Below, one piece after another: positions 11,001-21,994 of a stretch of 64,000 bases of DNA. Position 1 is the stretch's first letter, and each line of letters opens with the position of its first letter. The stretch is from the NCBI RefSeq assembly GCF_029873635.1, contig NC_080428.1, positions 67,327,601-67,391,600 of the forward strand. Direction: 5' to 3'. This DNA comes from Malania oleifera. Its lineage: Eukaryota > Streptophyta > Magnoliopsida > Santalales > Ximeniaceae. The position numbers were made by a program, and so were the translations under genes. The notes beneath the pieces are model-generated. The model had not been told where the DNA came from, searched no databases, and saw only the letters and a list, made by a program, of their open reading frames with translations.

Positions 11001-11303
11001 ATGGCGACTCTCGAAGACGAGAATATGGAGAACCTCCGCAATCTCTCCTCCTCCTACAACGATCTTGAAGAAGCGGTCGTGATCCTTGGCAAGGTCACTG
11101 GGAAAAATAATCGGTGCGAGTATGTCACGTTCAAGCACGTCAACGGTGCCTTGCTTACGATAAAAAAGCCAAGTAAGAAAATTGACGGACAAATAATCGG
11201 AACCTATCTTGCGGTATTGAAAAATTTCGGATCTAATACGAATCTGACTGCAATTGATGCTTCTATTGACAGGATTTATGTAGCCAAGGCGCCTATTCTC
11301 AAG
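11001..11303 (+). CDS. Unrecognised host protein, first exon only
   Basis: An open frame of 101 codons starts MATLEDENMENLRNLSSSY in good plant start context (ACGATGGCG) and ends at an ideal donor CTCAAG/GTATGG in phase 0. Composition is normal for a plant protein: an acidic N-terminus, then a mixed region with VILGKVTGKNNR, KKPSKKIDGQIIGTYL and IDRIYVAKAPILK. I see no signal peptide, membrane segment or known motif, and I do not recognise the family. Downstream exons could not be found with confidence; the next kilobase is decayed coding sequence on the other strand. A + strand ORF at 14843-15031 could be a later exon but the link is unproven. It may be the intact 5' end of a gene broken by the solo LTR at 12567, or an orphan exon. 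Confidence 0.5.
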
Positions 11304-11799
11304 GTATGGTTTTTTTTCCATCACATAATATAATTCCAAAAAAAAATAAAATAAATAGATGCCACAGTTTTGCTTGAAGAGCTCCACCTTGATGGCTAAT
11401 AATAATTAATAAGATGTTCTATAAGTCATTTAATTGATTGAACAATGACCTATACACCAAATGCATGGTGGGGTCAGCAATCATGATAGTTGTACTGCTA
11501 GTAAAATAAACAAAGCCAAACTTTGAAATTTAAATGGGTTGGCCGAATGCACAGTAGGGTCGGCAATAATGACTTCTGCACATTCATATGCGCTGAATAG
11601 TGAATTTGAAATTACAATTGGAAATTTGATTTGAAATTGCAACACAGACCACCGCAACAATGCGCTAAACACTGAAGTTGCACAATTGTAGGAATTGCAA
11701 TAGGCAAAACGCCAAACAACAAGATCAAGCTCCTTGGTGACACATTGTCGAGCATCTAGAGCTCAATTAGCTAAACAATCCACACCACAATCAAAACAA

Positions 11800-12561
11800 A
11801 TAGTAACAAAATCGTCGTCATCAATGGTAGATATCTCGCAGATCTCAATCTCAAATTTTAATCTGCCATGGGCATGAATCACTTCAAAATATGCACTCGC
11901 AACCCTATGTAAATCTAACATCGGACTCAAAGATCAATTGGAATATAATCGAATAATCTGAGTTTATAGACCCCATAGACGACACAAAAATATTCTATGA
12001 AATCTATAACACCACATGCTCACCTGCAGTGCCATTTGCCACAAATGATCGAACACTTGGTGCATACATGTCCAAACCGTTTGAAACAAATCCATCCTGA
12101 ACCGATTTCGAATCCTAACTGATATTGAAAATACCAGAACTCATATCTTTAACCCTAATGAAATCAAAATTATAAGAACCTGTCGAATTGAACAACTATT
12201 ATGGCATCATAATCTAATCGTCCACGCCATTGGAGTTGTAATCCTTGCAGATCCAAGCTTTCTCTGACTTAACAGACTCAACATGGGATTCATTAGTGCC
12301 TTCGGTACCCATAGATTCAGAAGCACACACAACTTGACTTCCCATAATCTTTATGGGTTTGTCAACAAACATGTCAAAAAAAAAAAAAATAAGAGGGGCC
12401 GGTGAAATTGAACAAAGCTACAGAGGGGTTATCATTCAACTCCAAAGCAAATCGGAATTCAAGATCTTGCCACTCCTTAGTTCGAATAGATTTGCTACTA
12501 CTACTGCAAGTTGTAGTGCTCTAGCCGTCAAAACATGAGAATAAAAAGAAATATTCATGTG
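11800..12561 (-). pseudogene. Decayed host coding region, part 1 (unrecognised)
   Basis: On the minus strand, patches of plausible protein lie in different frames: WQDLEFRFALELNDNPSV at about 12415-12480, MGSQVVCASESMGTEGTN at about 12290-12350, and LKFEIEICEISTIDDDDF at about 11810-11865. A stop or frame change separates them, and a T/A run at 12374-12387 marks one. The reading continues from the part on the far side of the solo LTR. I do not recognise the family. Confidence 0.35.
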
Positions 12562-12566
12562 GCCAG

Positions 12567-13107
12567 TGTAGCGACCTGCTATTTAACTGGGGTTTTTTTT
12601 TTTTTTTTTTAATACTATAACATTTAAAATGTTCTAATACCATACTGGATTAAACTCAATCATCAACCTAACCAACAAGAAGTAGAAATCAACTAAACAT
12701 AACCATACGTAGTTATATACAATACCAGAGTGCTAAAGTTTTTTTCAAAATATACATATATGTCTATTTTACAGAATACCCTCAATTGGTTAGGGCTATA
12801 CAAAAATACTCCCAAAAATACTCACATTACTGTTAGGGCAATACTGAGGTCCCTTTATCTACTCGCCTGATCTGCTCGCCTACCTCGATCACCTGAAAAA
12901 AAATGTTAAAGTAATTGGGATGAGTCAACACTCAGTAAGACGAAATATGTTATTACTAATGTGTGACAAATGAGTTACAATACTATGAAAATCTATTACT
13001 ATATAGTCATATATCACTGAATTTGTAAAGTACAATACCAGTAATATAATCTTCATCTTTTATCTGTTGCTTAACATTTCTGTACTTTAGGTTTCTACTC
13101 AAAATAC

Positions 13108-13148
<41 letters not shown>

Positions 13149-14205
13149 TGTTTCTGTAAACCTGTATAAATATAGTAATAACTGTAAACTTCCATGTGGA
13201 TAACTGTGTGTCATGATTTAACCCCTCATCACCGGGTTGTACGGCCCGTAGGCGGGATTTACCCTGAGTGATCAACCAGGAATAAATCACTATATTCCAT
13301 AGTCTGATCAGCCCGCCTCAACCCATATCTGATGGGGAGCATGTCCACTCGTGGGCTCTATGCGATCGACCTTTATACCACGTATTATCTGAATAGGTGG
13401 TTACACTCTATTTACTGTATGTAACTACGGTACCATACTCTGTAAACTGTATGGTCCAACGGGGTCTGATACTATATAATACATCTCTATATACAACTAT
13501 ATGTTTTACCATAATTCTGTAATAACTGTATAAACCATGACGCTATGGAAAACTATATCTATATCAATTGTGTTTCTGTAATTAACTGTAAATCTGTATG
13601 TCATGGTATTATAAAACTGTATAATCATGGTATTTCTGTAATTGCTGTAAAATATATTCACTTTCTATATATTCCGTAAAACATAACTCAGGAAAATACT
13701 ATAAAACATATGTTTATACTATATCTATATTCTCAAGTCATACAGTAATTCTAAAACATATTAATCATACTTGATAAACTGTATAAATCTTTACTGTGAA
13801 TAATACTCTGGTAGAACATTTTTAATTTTATCCTAAAATCATACTCAAATAACCTACCATAACATATTTCCCTTACTTGATTTCTAATAAAACCCTCCTA
13901 CTGTAACGGGTCCTACACCCGCAAGGTTCTCCACTCAACACCCTGAAAACCATAAATCTTAGAACAAAACATTACTATTTCTACGTCTATTACATTTCTT
14001 ACAACTTCTGAAAACCCAAATTCCAAATAAAAGACCTTACTTTAGATTTGAAATGAATTCTGACTTCGTTCCACTAACGATCCGCTCCGGCAGACTTGAA
14101 GAGAACTCCACCAGGAGTGTCGTGGTGGCCTCAGATCATCGATCTGGTGATTGACAAGATCGAAATCGAAGAGAGATAGAATAGCGGTCGTAGGAGGGAG
14201 GGAGG

Positions 14206-14253
<48 letters not shown>

Positions 14254-14629
14254 CGGCGCTGTATTTCTGAATTCATTCAAAGTTTTGCACTATTTATACT
14301 GTAGGATTCATTGATGAGCCACGTCACCTCGTTGACAAGTCCTGTAGAAAGTTCGTTGATGAATATACACCCTCGTCGATTAATTTCAGACCTCCAAAAA
14401 TTCCTCTCTCGGTATCATCTTGTCGACGAGATGGTACTTCGTTGACGAGGTCCTGAAGAACCCTCTTCGACGAAATCCTTGTGTTCGTCGACGAGGCTTG
14501 CAGAAATTTCTTGAAATTATCACCTCCAAAATGCAATGTCATCGACGAAGTCAGTTACCTCCTTCTGTTACTGATTCCATTTCCCTCCCTTTTTAGTATT
14601 TAAATACCATTATTACTCGGGTTGTTACA
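12567..14629 (-). mobile_element. Solo LTR, family A (Gypsy)
   Basis: A 2063-bp LTR without an internal region, bounded by TGTAGCGACC and GTTGTTACA and flanked by the exact 5-bp duplication GCCAG (12562-12566 and 14630-14634). Relative to element A's LTRs it is in reverse orientation. It contains a TA microsatellite (13113-13146), a GGGAGG/GA tract (14190-14247), a TATA-like TATTTATA (14291-14298) and the TCGTCGACGA palindrome array at 14315-14550. It arose by recombination between the two LTRs of a former full element. It sits inside the decayed minus-strand host gene. Confidence 0.9.
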
Positions 14630-14634
14630 GCCAG

Positions 14635-14830
14635 CTTCCACATCGATACAGAAAGGAGCCTTCAGAACATGGAAATCTTCGTCATCACCAATAGTGACAA
14701 CAGTATATGATTTGCATTCTTTTTTCTCCTTTCCACTCACTTTCATTTGAGGTTTCAGAATGGAGGAGATATCTTCAGAACACTTCACCGTTCCTTTCCT
14801 ATAGTCAGAGAAATCAAAATTCAGTGAGTG
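14635..14830 (-). pseudogene. Decayed host coding region, part 2 (unrecognised)
   Basis: On the minus strand, an open stretch contains KCSEDISSILKPQMKVSGKE and VTIGDDEDFHVLKAPF and ends CIDVEAG at the solo LTR. The frame carries on after the LTR as HMNISFYSHVLTARALQL. This shows one former exon of a host gene split by the insertion. The family is not recognised. Whether the gene was already dead before insertion cannot be told. Confidence 0.45.
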
Positions 14831-15230
14831 TGGAATTAGCCCATGGAGAGCGTCCCTCCTAGAGAGTTTCCTTCGATCAAGTTAGTTGTAAGTCTATTTA
14901 AAATCCAGCATGATTATCACACTTTAACATCTTCAAAACATGAGGCTGGCATTTCCGTTCGAGAAGACGCTCTTGCCACACATTTCAAGGCCCTACAGAA
15001 GGAGAGATGCACATATTTATTGAAGTGTTGAGCCGTCATCCTTGCCTGATTCTAATGGTATGGACTTTTCTCCTTCAAGTTGGTTTCTTTATGCAAGAAC
15101 CTAATTTTTTACACTAAACTTGCATACAATTAATTAATGACGATGTAAATTTTATAATCTCTATGAAAAGATAAAAATGATACTATGGAGCCTATAATGG
15201 GTCATTTAGTGTCAACTTTTATTTTTATAA
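14831..15230. other. Host spacer with one short ORF
   Basis: A 62-codon + strand ORF (14843-15031) starts MESVPPREFPSIKLVV and ends YLLKC. It could be an exon remnant, but no splice signals or family could be assigned. The rest is AT-rich and featureless. Confidence 0.3.
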
Positions 15231-17125
15231 AATAATGAAATAAGGAGAGTGACTTGTCCTATCATTTGAAAATCACAATAAGGTTCTCTAGTAGATAGAT
15301 TGTCAAAGAAGATCCGGCCTAACTGATGAGCAATGCTCATGAGGTTCGAAGACTGCCCAAAAGATGAGCATAGCTCATTAAGCAAAGAATAACATGCCCA
15401 ACTAACGAGCGACACTCGTGAGACCCAAAGACTACCCAAAAGATGAACACATCTCATTTGGTAAAGAAGAATTGGTTCAACTAACGAGCAACACTTATGA
15501 GGCCTGAAAACTGCCCAAAAGATTAGCACAACTCATTAGGCGAAGAAAAACTAGCCCAATTGACGAGCAACGCTCGTGAGGCTCGAAGACTGCCCAAAAG
15601 GTTAGCACAGCTCATTAGGCAAATAAGAACTAGCCTAACTGACGAGCAATGCTCGTGAGGCCTGAAGACTGCCCAATAATGAGCACAACTCATTAGGTAA
15701 AGAAAAACTGGCCCAACTGGTGAGCAACGCTTGTGAGACTTGAAAACTATCCAAAAAATGAGTACAACTCATTAGGAAAAGAAGAATCGGTCCAACTGAC
15801 GAGCAATACTCATGAGGCCCGAAGACTGCCCAAAAGATGTGCATAGCTCATTTGGCAAAGAAGAGTCGGCCCAACTAATGAGCAATGCTCGTGAGGCCCA
15901 AAAACGGCCCAAAATACGAGCACAACTCATTTGGAAAAGAAGAGTCGGCGAGGCCCAAAAATGGCCCAAAATACGAGCACAACTCCTTAGGCCAAAAGCG
16001 AAAAAAAAAAATATTTGCATAACTCATTAAGCCAGAAACAGCACAAAACGCCTCCCGAAGAGCTGCTTGGCACAAAAGTCTTGCAAAAAGCTGCTTGATA
16101 AAAAATGCTTTTGAAGAGCTGCTCAGCATGAAAGATAAGCACAACTCAAATGATGAGGACAACTCAAAAAATGAGCACAACTCATTAGGTAAAGAAAAAC
16201 CATCCCAAATGATGAGCGAAAATTCACGAAGGTAAGGTAAAAATGGTTTGAAAGTTGCTCGCCACAAAAAGCTTTGCAAAGAGCCCCTTAGCACAAAAAT
16301 CATCGCAAAGAGTTGTTTGACACAAAATGCCCTTGAAGAGCTGCTCAGCACAAAATACCCCTTAAAAAACGGTTAGGCACAAAATACCCAACAACAATCG
16401 GCTTGAAAAAGTCAACTCTGCTCCAATTGGCTCGGGAATCCACATACACAGAATAGTCGGCTTGGATAAACCGACATTGCCATGGTTTTGGCTCGGATAA
16501 GCTGACGTTGCCATGGTCTCGGCTCGGAAGCTACATACTCGGCAATAATCGGCTCAATAAAAGCCAACATTGCTTCAATCCCAGCTCGGATAAGCCGACT
16601 ACCCACCAACATTAGCTCAGTATGCCGTTTGGCTTGGGAAGCCAAATATAGGGAGAAAGCTCGCCAAAAAAAAATTAAAAAGAAAAAGATAGGACAACTT
16701 TCGAACTTTGGAAACAAGCTTCAAAAATTCGAGATTGAAGGGGGGCAACTGATATACCCCAAATATATCACTTATCATAAGTCCAGAGAAGACTAGAGCC
16801 CAGCATTAATAAGAGCAGTTACCACCCAAGTCAACTGCTCAGCCAGAGTAGTTGATGCCAGCTCCATGATGATCAAGGCAATTTATGCCAACGCTATAAC
16901 AATTAGAGTGATTCACGCTCGCGCCATAATTTGCCAATAAATGGCATATCACCATTGGGTCAAACTCCATCTCTATAAATGGGGATTCAGAGAAGAGACT
17001 AAGGTATCTCATTTTAAAACTCTACTTTATTGTTGCATAAAAACCTCTCAAGCCAATCTCTGACTTAGGCATCAGAGAGATCCCCCGGAGTACACCCTGG
17101 GTCCTCCAAGCCTTACTTATTTATC
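15230..17125 (+). mobile_element. Tat-like Gypsy fossil, 3' part with tandem repeats
   Basis: A 5'-truncated element on the + strand with no gag or pol. Positions 15310-15960 hold about eight units of roughly 79-80 bp built on GACGAGCAACGCTCGTGAGG and GCACAGCTCATTAGG. Units of another type follow at 16020-16400 (GAAGAGCTGCTC phrases) and at 16400-16640 (GGCTCGGATAAGCCGAC phrases). AAGGGGGGCAAC at about 16739-16750 is a polypurine tract, followed by LTR-like TGATATACCCC. That LTR resembles, in part, the 412-bp LTRs of the element at 19627-23568, notably GCATCAGAGAGATCCCCC and GGAGTACACCC at 17070-17105. Confidence 0.65.
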
Positions 17126-19276
17126 TTTTTTGAGGTGGTCATGATCAGAGAGCTTTCAAATAATTTTAAAAGTCTAACAACTAGTATAACTGTTGATATC
17201 TTTCATTGGCTTAGACTTTGTGAAAATTGATTATATTTTGCAATGCATAATTCTCATATTTACTGCATGATGATGATTACACTTATGTTTTATACTGGAG
17301 CTGCTTGAGTTTCCTAGTTGTGGATAAATTGTTAGGTTTTATAAACTCAAAAGAGATCATTTTTATATAGGAATTTTTGAGAAATGTCTTATTCTCAAAC
17401 GTCTTGCTACCAAAATTTTTAAAATTCCCAAACTTCTCATGTATACAAATGATTATTACCCAATGCCTGAGGCTTTTAGTTTCATAGCCCATTTTATTGT
17501 TGCCAAAAGGGGGAGATGGATAAGAGGGCAAAAATTGGGTTGAGTTGAACTTACGTGAAAAATTATTTAGAGTTTTACATGATGCATATTGTTAGGGGGA
17601 GTCTTCTAAGGCTATACCCATTTTTTGCATGATATATTTGACATCATCAAAAAGGGGGAGAATGTTGACCTTATAGGTCACACCTGGTTTTGATAATGAC
17701 AAATAATTAGGTATTTGATAGTTGTCAAGTGTTTGTGCAAGTTTAAATGAGCATCTCAAGAAATGACACTTGAAGCAACATGAAGACCCTGAAGACTTTA
17801 ATTTGTATTACCAATTCAATTTATGTAATATGAGTCTGTAATAATAACTTAGGAAATGGTCTGTATTAATTACTTGCATATCATGCATATAGGATATATG
17901 GTAAGCTCAGTAAGACCATATTCTAGGTCCTAACACTCTCACACAAATCATACAAAATACAGGAGTGTTACAAAATGCACTTAAATTGAATAATATTAGG
18001 GACATTAAGAGAGCTCGGGTGACCAAACCCCAGGAGTTCAAAACTCCTCGGGCGTCTGAACTGTTGAAAAGTTAACAGTTGACTTAGACTCTCAGGTGAC
18101 CAAACTGTTTTGTGCATACTGTCCACAGGCGCCTGAACCACCTGAAAGGGACATTCCACCAAATCGGGCGATCGAGCCTTTTAGTTCAAACTGAGCCCCG
18201 GGTGACCGAACACACGAGTTCAAGCTACCGAACCTATGACTGGGCACCCGAAGTTACGAAGCAATCTTTCTGACTTTGATTTGGGCCACCGAACTTGAAC
18301 TAGGGCTGCCAAAGGAATTTAAATAGCTTTTATAACTATGTCTATTCAGGCGACCGAACCACTGTTTAGCCACCCGAATCTCAGCGGTTTAATATTATTA
18401 ACTGCGGTAAAATTGGGTTAAGTTGGGTTAATTGTGTTTAAATAATTTGAAACTTTTCTAAGAATTCCCAACAAGTCCCAAACGGTTATATTTTTTACAT
18501 TGCCTATAAATATAGGCTTATTTGCAAAGATTAGCAATAATTAGCAATTTGATTAGTTAAAAAATCCTCTCTTTTCAAAACACACTCTTTGTCCAAATAT
18601 TCTCAAATATTCACTTCCTTGATACATTCTGAGATTGTGAGAGCATATTTAGAGTGTTTGTGATTGCTAGACTTGCTATAAACTCCCATTTATGTGATTG
18701 ATTGTGATCTTATTTTTTGGGGAGTTTAGCTTAGGTTTATCCCATAGATTTTGATATTATAAATCTTGTGTTGGGATAAACTAGTAAGCTTAGGATATTT
18801 GCATTGTTATTGTAAGTGTCCAATAACTTTGATTTTTGTTGTGCAAAGATATTTTGAACAAGCAAAATATTTTCAAACTAGTATTGTGCTTATTTCATTG
18901 AAGAAAATCTTTTTGAACTAGTTTGAATATCTGATTGATATCTTTGGAATATTCATTTACTACTAAACTGTGCTTTGCTTAGATTCCAAGATATTGCTTG
19001 TATTGAACACTCTTGAGCATTTCACTGATTATACCATATTGAGTGTTGATAACACAACTATTTGCATCACTGAACTTACACTATATCCGTATCATTGATG
19101 TGTATATGAATGCACGTATTGGGTACATATCTGCTACATATTACAATTGATTTATTTTACTTGCACTAAATTGACTTTAGGGTTGTAAATATACTGTTGT
19201 TAGGAAACTGACCTAGGGGATTAATTTTTAAAATACCAATTCACCCTCCCCTCTTGGAATTACGATAAAGTTAACA
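17126..19276 (+). mobile_element. Sire-like Copia fossil, 3' end and LTR
   Basis: The 3' part of a Ty1/Copia element of the Sire/Maximus type. Pol is absent. Positions 17126-17662 are a 3' untranslated region with purine tracts CCAAAAGGGGGAGATGG (about 17501) and AAAAAGGGGGAGAA (about 17649-17662). The 3' LTR runs from TGTTGACCTTATAGGTC at 17663 to GTTAACA at 19276, about 1614 bp. A TATA box (CCTATAAATATAGG) lies near 18504. A recurring CCGAAC-type motif fills 18010-18385. The assignment rests on the purine-tract phrases and LTR start typical of Sire elements. Confidence 0.7.
18010..18385 (+). promoter_or_regulatory. Recurrent GGYGACCGAAC motif upstream of LTR TATA
   Basis: About a dozen variants of GGGTGACCGAAC (such as GGGTGACCAAAC, GGGCGTCTGAAC, GGCGCCTGAAC, GCTACCGAAC, GGCCACCGAAC and GGCGACCGAAC) occur at spacings of about 20-50 bp. 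All lie within 500 bp upstream of the TATA box at about 18504. The position suggests a repeated transcription-factor site in U3; this is inference. Confidence 0.5.
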
Positions 19277-19586
19277 ATTTTTGCTCATGACAGATAGGAC
19301 AAGATCCTTAAATTTTTTTTCAACATAGAGAGGTCAAATTATTCCTTGATAACACAAACCCCTCAATAATAAATCATTTAATTAGATTATTTCCTAAATC
19401 ATTGTCTTAAATATCATCACAACGCAAAAAATACAAGTTTACTTCTAATTTAGATAATTCAAAATTTACTCAACAAATTATCTCAAGATTGGTCTGAAAA
19501 TTACCATATGACAATACTATAAGGTTGTATCATTAGGAAGCGTTTATATTTGATCTTATATTTTAGACTTGTATAGATTTGACTAA

Positions 19587-19621
<35 letters not shown>

Positions 19622-19626
19622 AATTT
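19277..19626. other. Spacer between retroelements
   Basis: AT-rich DNA with a TA microsatellite at about 19590-19619 directly before the next LTR. Nothing else recognised. Confidence 0.6.
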
Positions 19627-20419
19627 TGTTGTGGGATGAAATCGGTGATGACCAATAAGACTATTCCCGGATCTCTGGTGGCCTAAAAAAGATGGAAGCA
19701 GAAAGACTTGGAGGACCCGGGGTGTACTCCGGGGGATTACTCCGATGCCTAAATAAAAGGAATGCTCTGGAGAGGCTAAATGCAACAATAGAATGGGTTG
19801 AATGACTTACCTTGGCTTGTTTGCATCACCCTTCTTTATAGTGGTGAGGTTTGACCCTTGGGTTGATATGTCATTATGACACGGGGGCGTGGATCACTCC
19901 GGAGGTTTAAAGCGCCAACGTGGATCTCTCCCTTCATTATTGGATTAGAGTTAATTACTCTTACCAAAGGATTTGACTTGGGTAGTGATTGCTGGGTTTT
20001 AACTTCCTTTTATAAGTTGATATATTTAGGGCATATCAGTTGTCCCCCCCCCCCTGTTACTAAAGTTTGAAAGTTGTTACTAAAGTTTGAAAGTTTGAAC
20101 TATGTTACTAAAGTTTGAAAGTTGTTCCTGTTGGGTTTTTGTGGAGCCTAGTTGTGTTTGAACCATGGTCATGACCCCATCCAAGGTAATGATGTGTGGT
20201 TTCTTAATGGAAGATTTCTTACTCGGACTTACTCCATGGAGCAAAGGCTTGGGCCAATAGGCCCAAGCGGCAGCGCTCTTGGACTAAGCTGTAATGCTTA
20301 TGGACAAGCCTTCTTGTGGCATTTCTGGTTTTGCCGAGCCGAACTCAAGGGGGCATTGCCTAGTACAAGCCGAGGTGGAGGTGAACACGGCTTTGCCAAG
20401 TTGATTTGCTGAGCCGAAT

Positions 20420-21830
20420 TTTCATTGAGTATTTGTGTCGAGCTGCCCTTGCCAAGCTGTCCTCGCCAAGCTATTTGTGCCGAGTTGTTCTTGCCAAGCG
20501 GTTTTTGCCGAGCTGTTCTTGTTAAGTAGTTTTTTCTAAACTATTCTTGCCGAGCAGTTTTTACCGAGCAGTTTTTTCCAAGCTGTCCTTCATGGGCAAC
20601 TTCTGCCGATCTGCTCTTTGCCAAGCTATTTTTGCCGAGCTATCCTTCGTGGGCAGCTTTTGTCGAGCTGCTCTTCAAGGTACTTCTTGTTGAGTTTTTT
20701 TCGCTGAGCTGCTCTTCGTGGGCAACTTCTGCCGAGCTGCTCTTCAAGGCACTTCTTATCGAGCTGTTTTTGTCAAGCTGCTCTTCGTGGGCATCTTCTG
20801 ACGAGTTGCTTTTTAAGGCACTTCTTGCCAAGCTATTTTGCCGCGATGCTCTTCTTGGGCATCTTCTGCCAAGCTGCTCTTCAAGGCACTTCTTATCGAG
20901 CTACTTTTGCCAAGCTGCTCTTCAAGGCATTTATTGTTGAGCTGTTTTGTCGAGTTACTTTTCGTTGGCATCTTTTGTCGAGCTGCTCTTTAAGGTACTT
21001 CTTGCCGAGCTATTTTTACCGAGCTGCTCTTCGTGGGCATTTTCCGCCGAGCTACTCATCCTGACATTTCTAGAAGAGTTGTTTGTCATATTATTTCTTG
21101 TCGAGCTGCTGTTCATGGAATTTTTTTCCGAGCCACTCTTCGTGGGCAAGTTTTCCCGAGCCGCTCTCTAGAGTATTTGTGCCGAGTTGCTCTCTGTAGC
21201 ATTTTGCCAAGTTGCTCTCTAGAGTTTTTTTTTTTGTTGAGCTACTCTCTGGGGCATTTTTGTCGAGCCACTCTCTAGAGCATTTTTGCCGAGCTGCTCT
21301 CTAGAGCATTTTTTTTCCCCAGTTGCTCTCTGAAGCATTTTTACCGAGTTGCTTTTTAGAGCAATTTTGCTGAGCTGCTCTCTAGAGCATTTTTGTCGAG
21401 CTGCTCTTTGGAGCATTTTTGTCGAGTTGCTCTATGGAGCCATTTTGCGGAGCTGCTTCTGGCGAGCTACTCATCGTTGGGTCTTTTTCGTTTAGTGACT
21501 CTTGCTCGCTTGTTGGCCGTTATATGGCCTCACAAGATGTGCTCGTCAGTTGAGCCTATTTTTCTTTGCCTAATGAGCTATGCTCATTTGTTGGCCATTC
21601 TTCTAGTCTCACGAACTTTGCTCGTCAGTTGGGTCAATCTCGCCTAATGAGCTATGGTCATTTGTTGGGCAATCTTCTGACCTCACGAGCTTTGCTCGTC
21701 AGTTAGGCTGATCTCTCATAATGAGTTATGCTCATTTGTTGGGCAGTCTTTTGGCCTCACGAGCTTTCCTCGTCAGTTGGGTCGATTCTTCTTTTCCTAA
21801 TGAGTTGTGTTCATTTTTTGGGCTGAAATC
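20420..21830 (-). repeat. Three-part tandem-repeat region of the Tat-like element
   Basis: In the 3' untranslated region next to the 3' LTR. Positions 20590-21060 have units of about 69 bp built on GAGCTGCTCTTCGTGGGC and CTCTTCAAGGCACTTCTT. Positions 21160-21440 have 26-bp units on GCCGAGCTGCTCTCTAGAGC plus TTTTT. Positions 21460-21830 have units of about 79 bp, the reverse complement of the array at 15310-15960. Repeats in this place are a known habit of Tat-lineage elements. Small ORFs here are repeat artefacts. Confidence 0.75.
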
Positions 21831-21839
21831 GAATAGCGT

Positions 21840-21965
21840 GAGAGACAATGTGGTTATATGCAAAATTTGATAATTTAATAAAGGCACACAAAATGTTCGA
21901 GTACATGACCGTCAGAGATGCAATTTTATGGAACAATTTTCTTGGTCATGCTAGATTAGGTCAGA
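21840..21965 (+). pseudogene. Captured PPR-motif fragment inside the retroelement
   Basis: On the + strand, antisense to the element, about 40 codons read WLYAKFDNLIKAHKMFEYMT then VRDAILWNNFLGHARLGQ. This fits one pentatricopeptide repeat of plant organelle RNA-binding proteins (consensus MYAKCG, ARKVFDEMPVRD, SWNALIAGYARLGQ). It lacks a real start and neighbouring repeats, so it is a host fragment carried between gag and the 3' repeats, not a gene. Intact PPR proteins bind organellar RNA for editing, splicing or stability. One residue seems missing in the second helix (GHARLGQ). Confidence 0.7.
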
Positions 21966-21994
21966 ACCCCATAGGGCATTGGTATGCGAGACAT

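Noticed and set aside
15635-16351. Overlapping minus-strand ORFs with ILGRFWASRALL-type repeats
   Set aside because: Translations of the 79-bp tandem repeat in the 3' region of a Tat-like element.
20632-21416. ORFs with repeated ELLFKALLVELF
   Set aside because: Translations of the GAGCTGCTCTTC repeats; several frames are open together.
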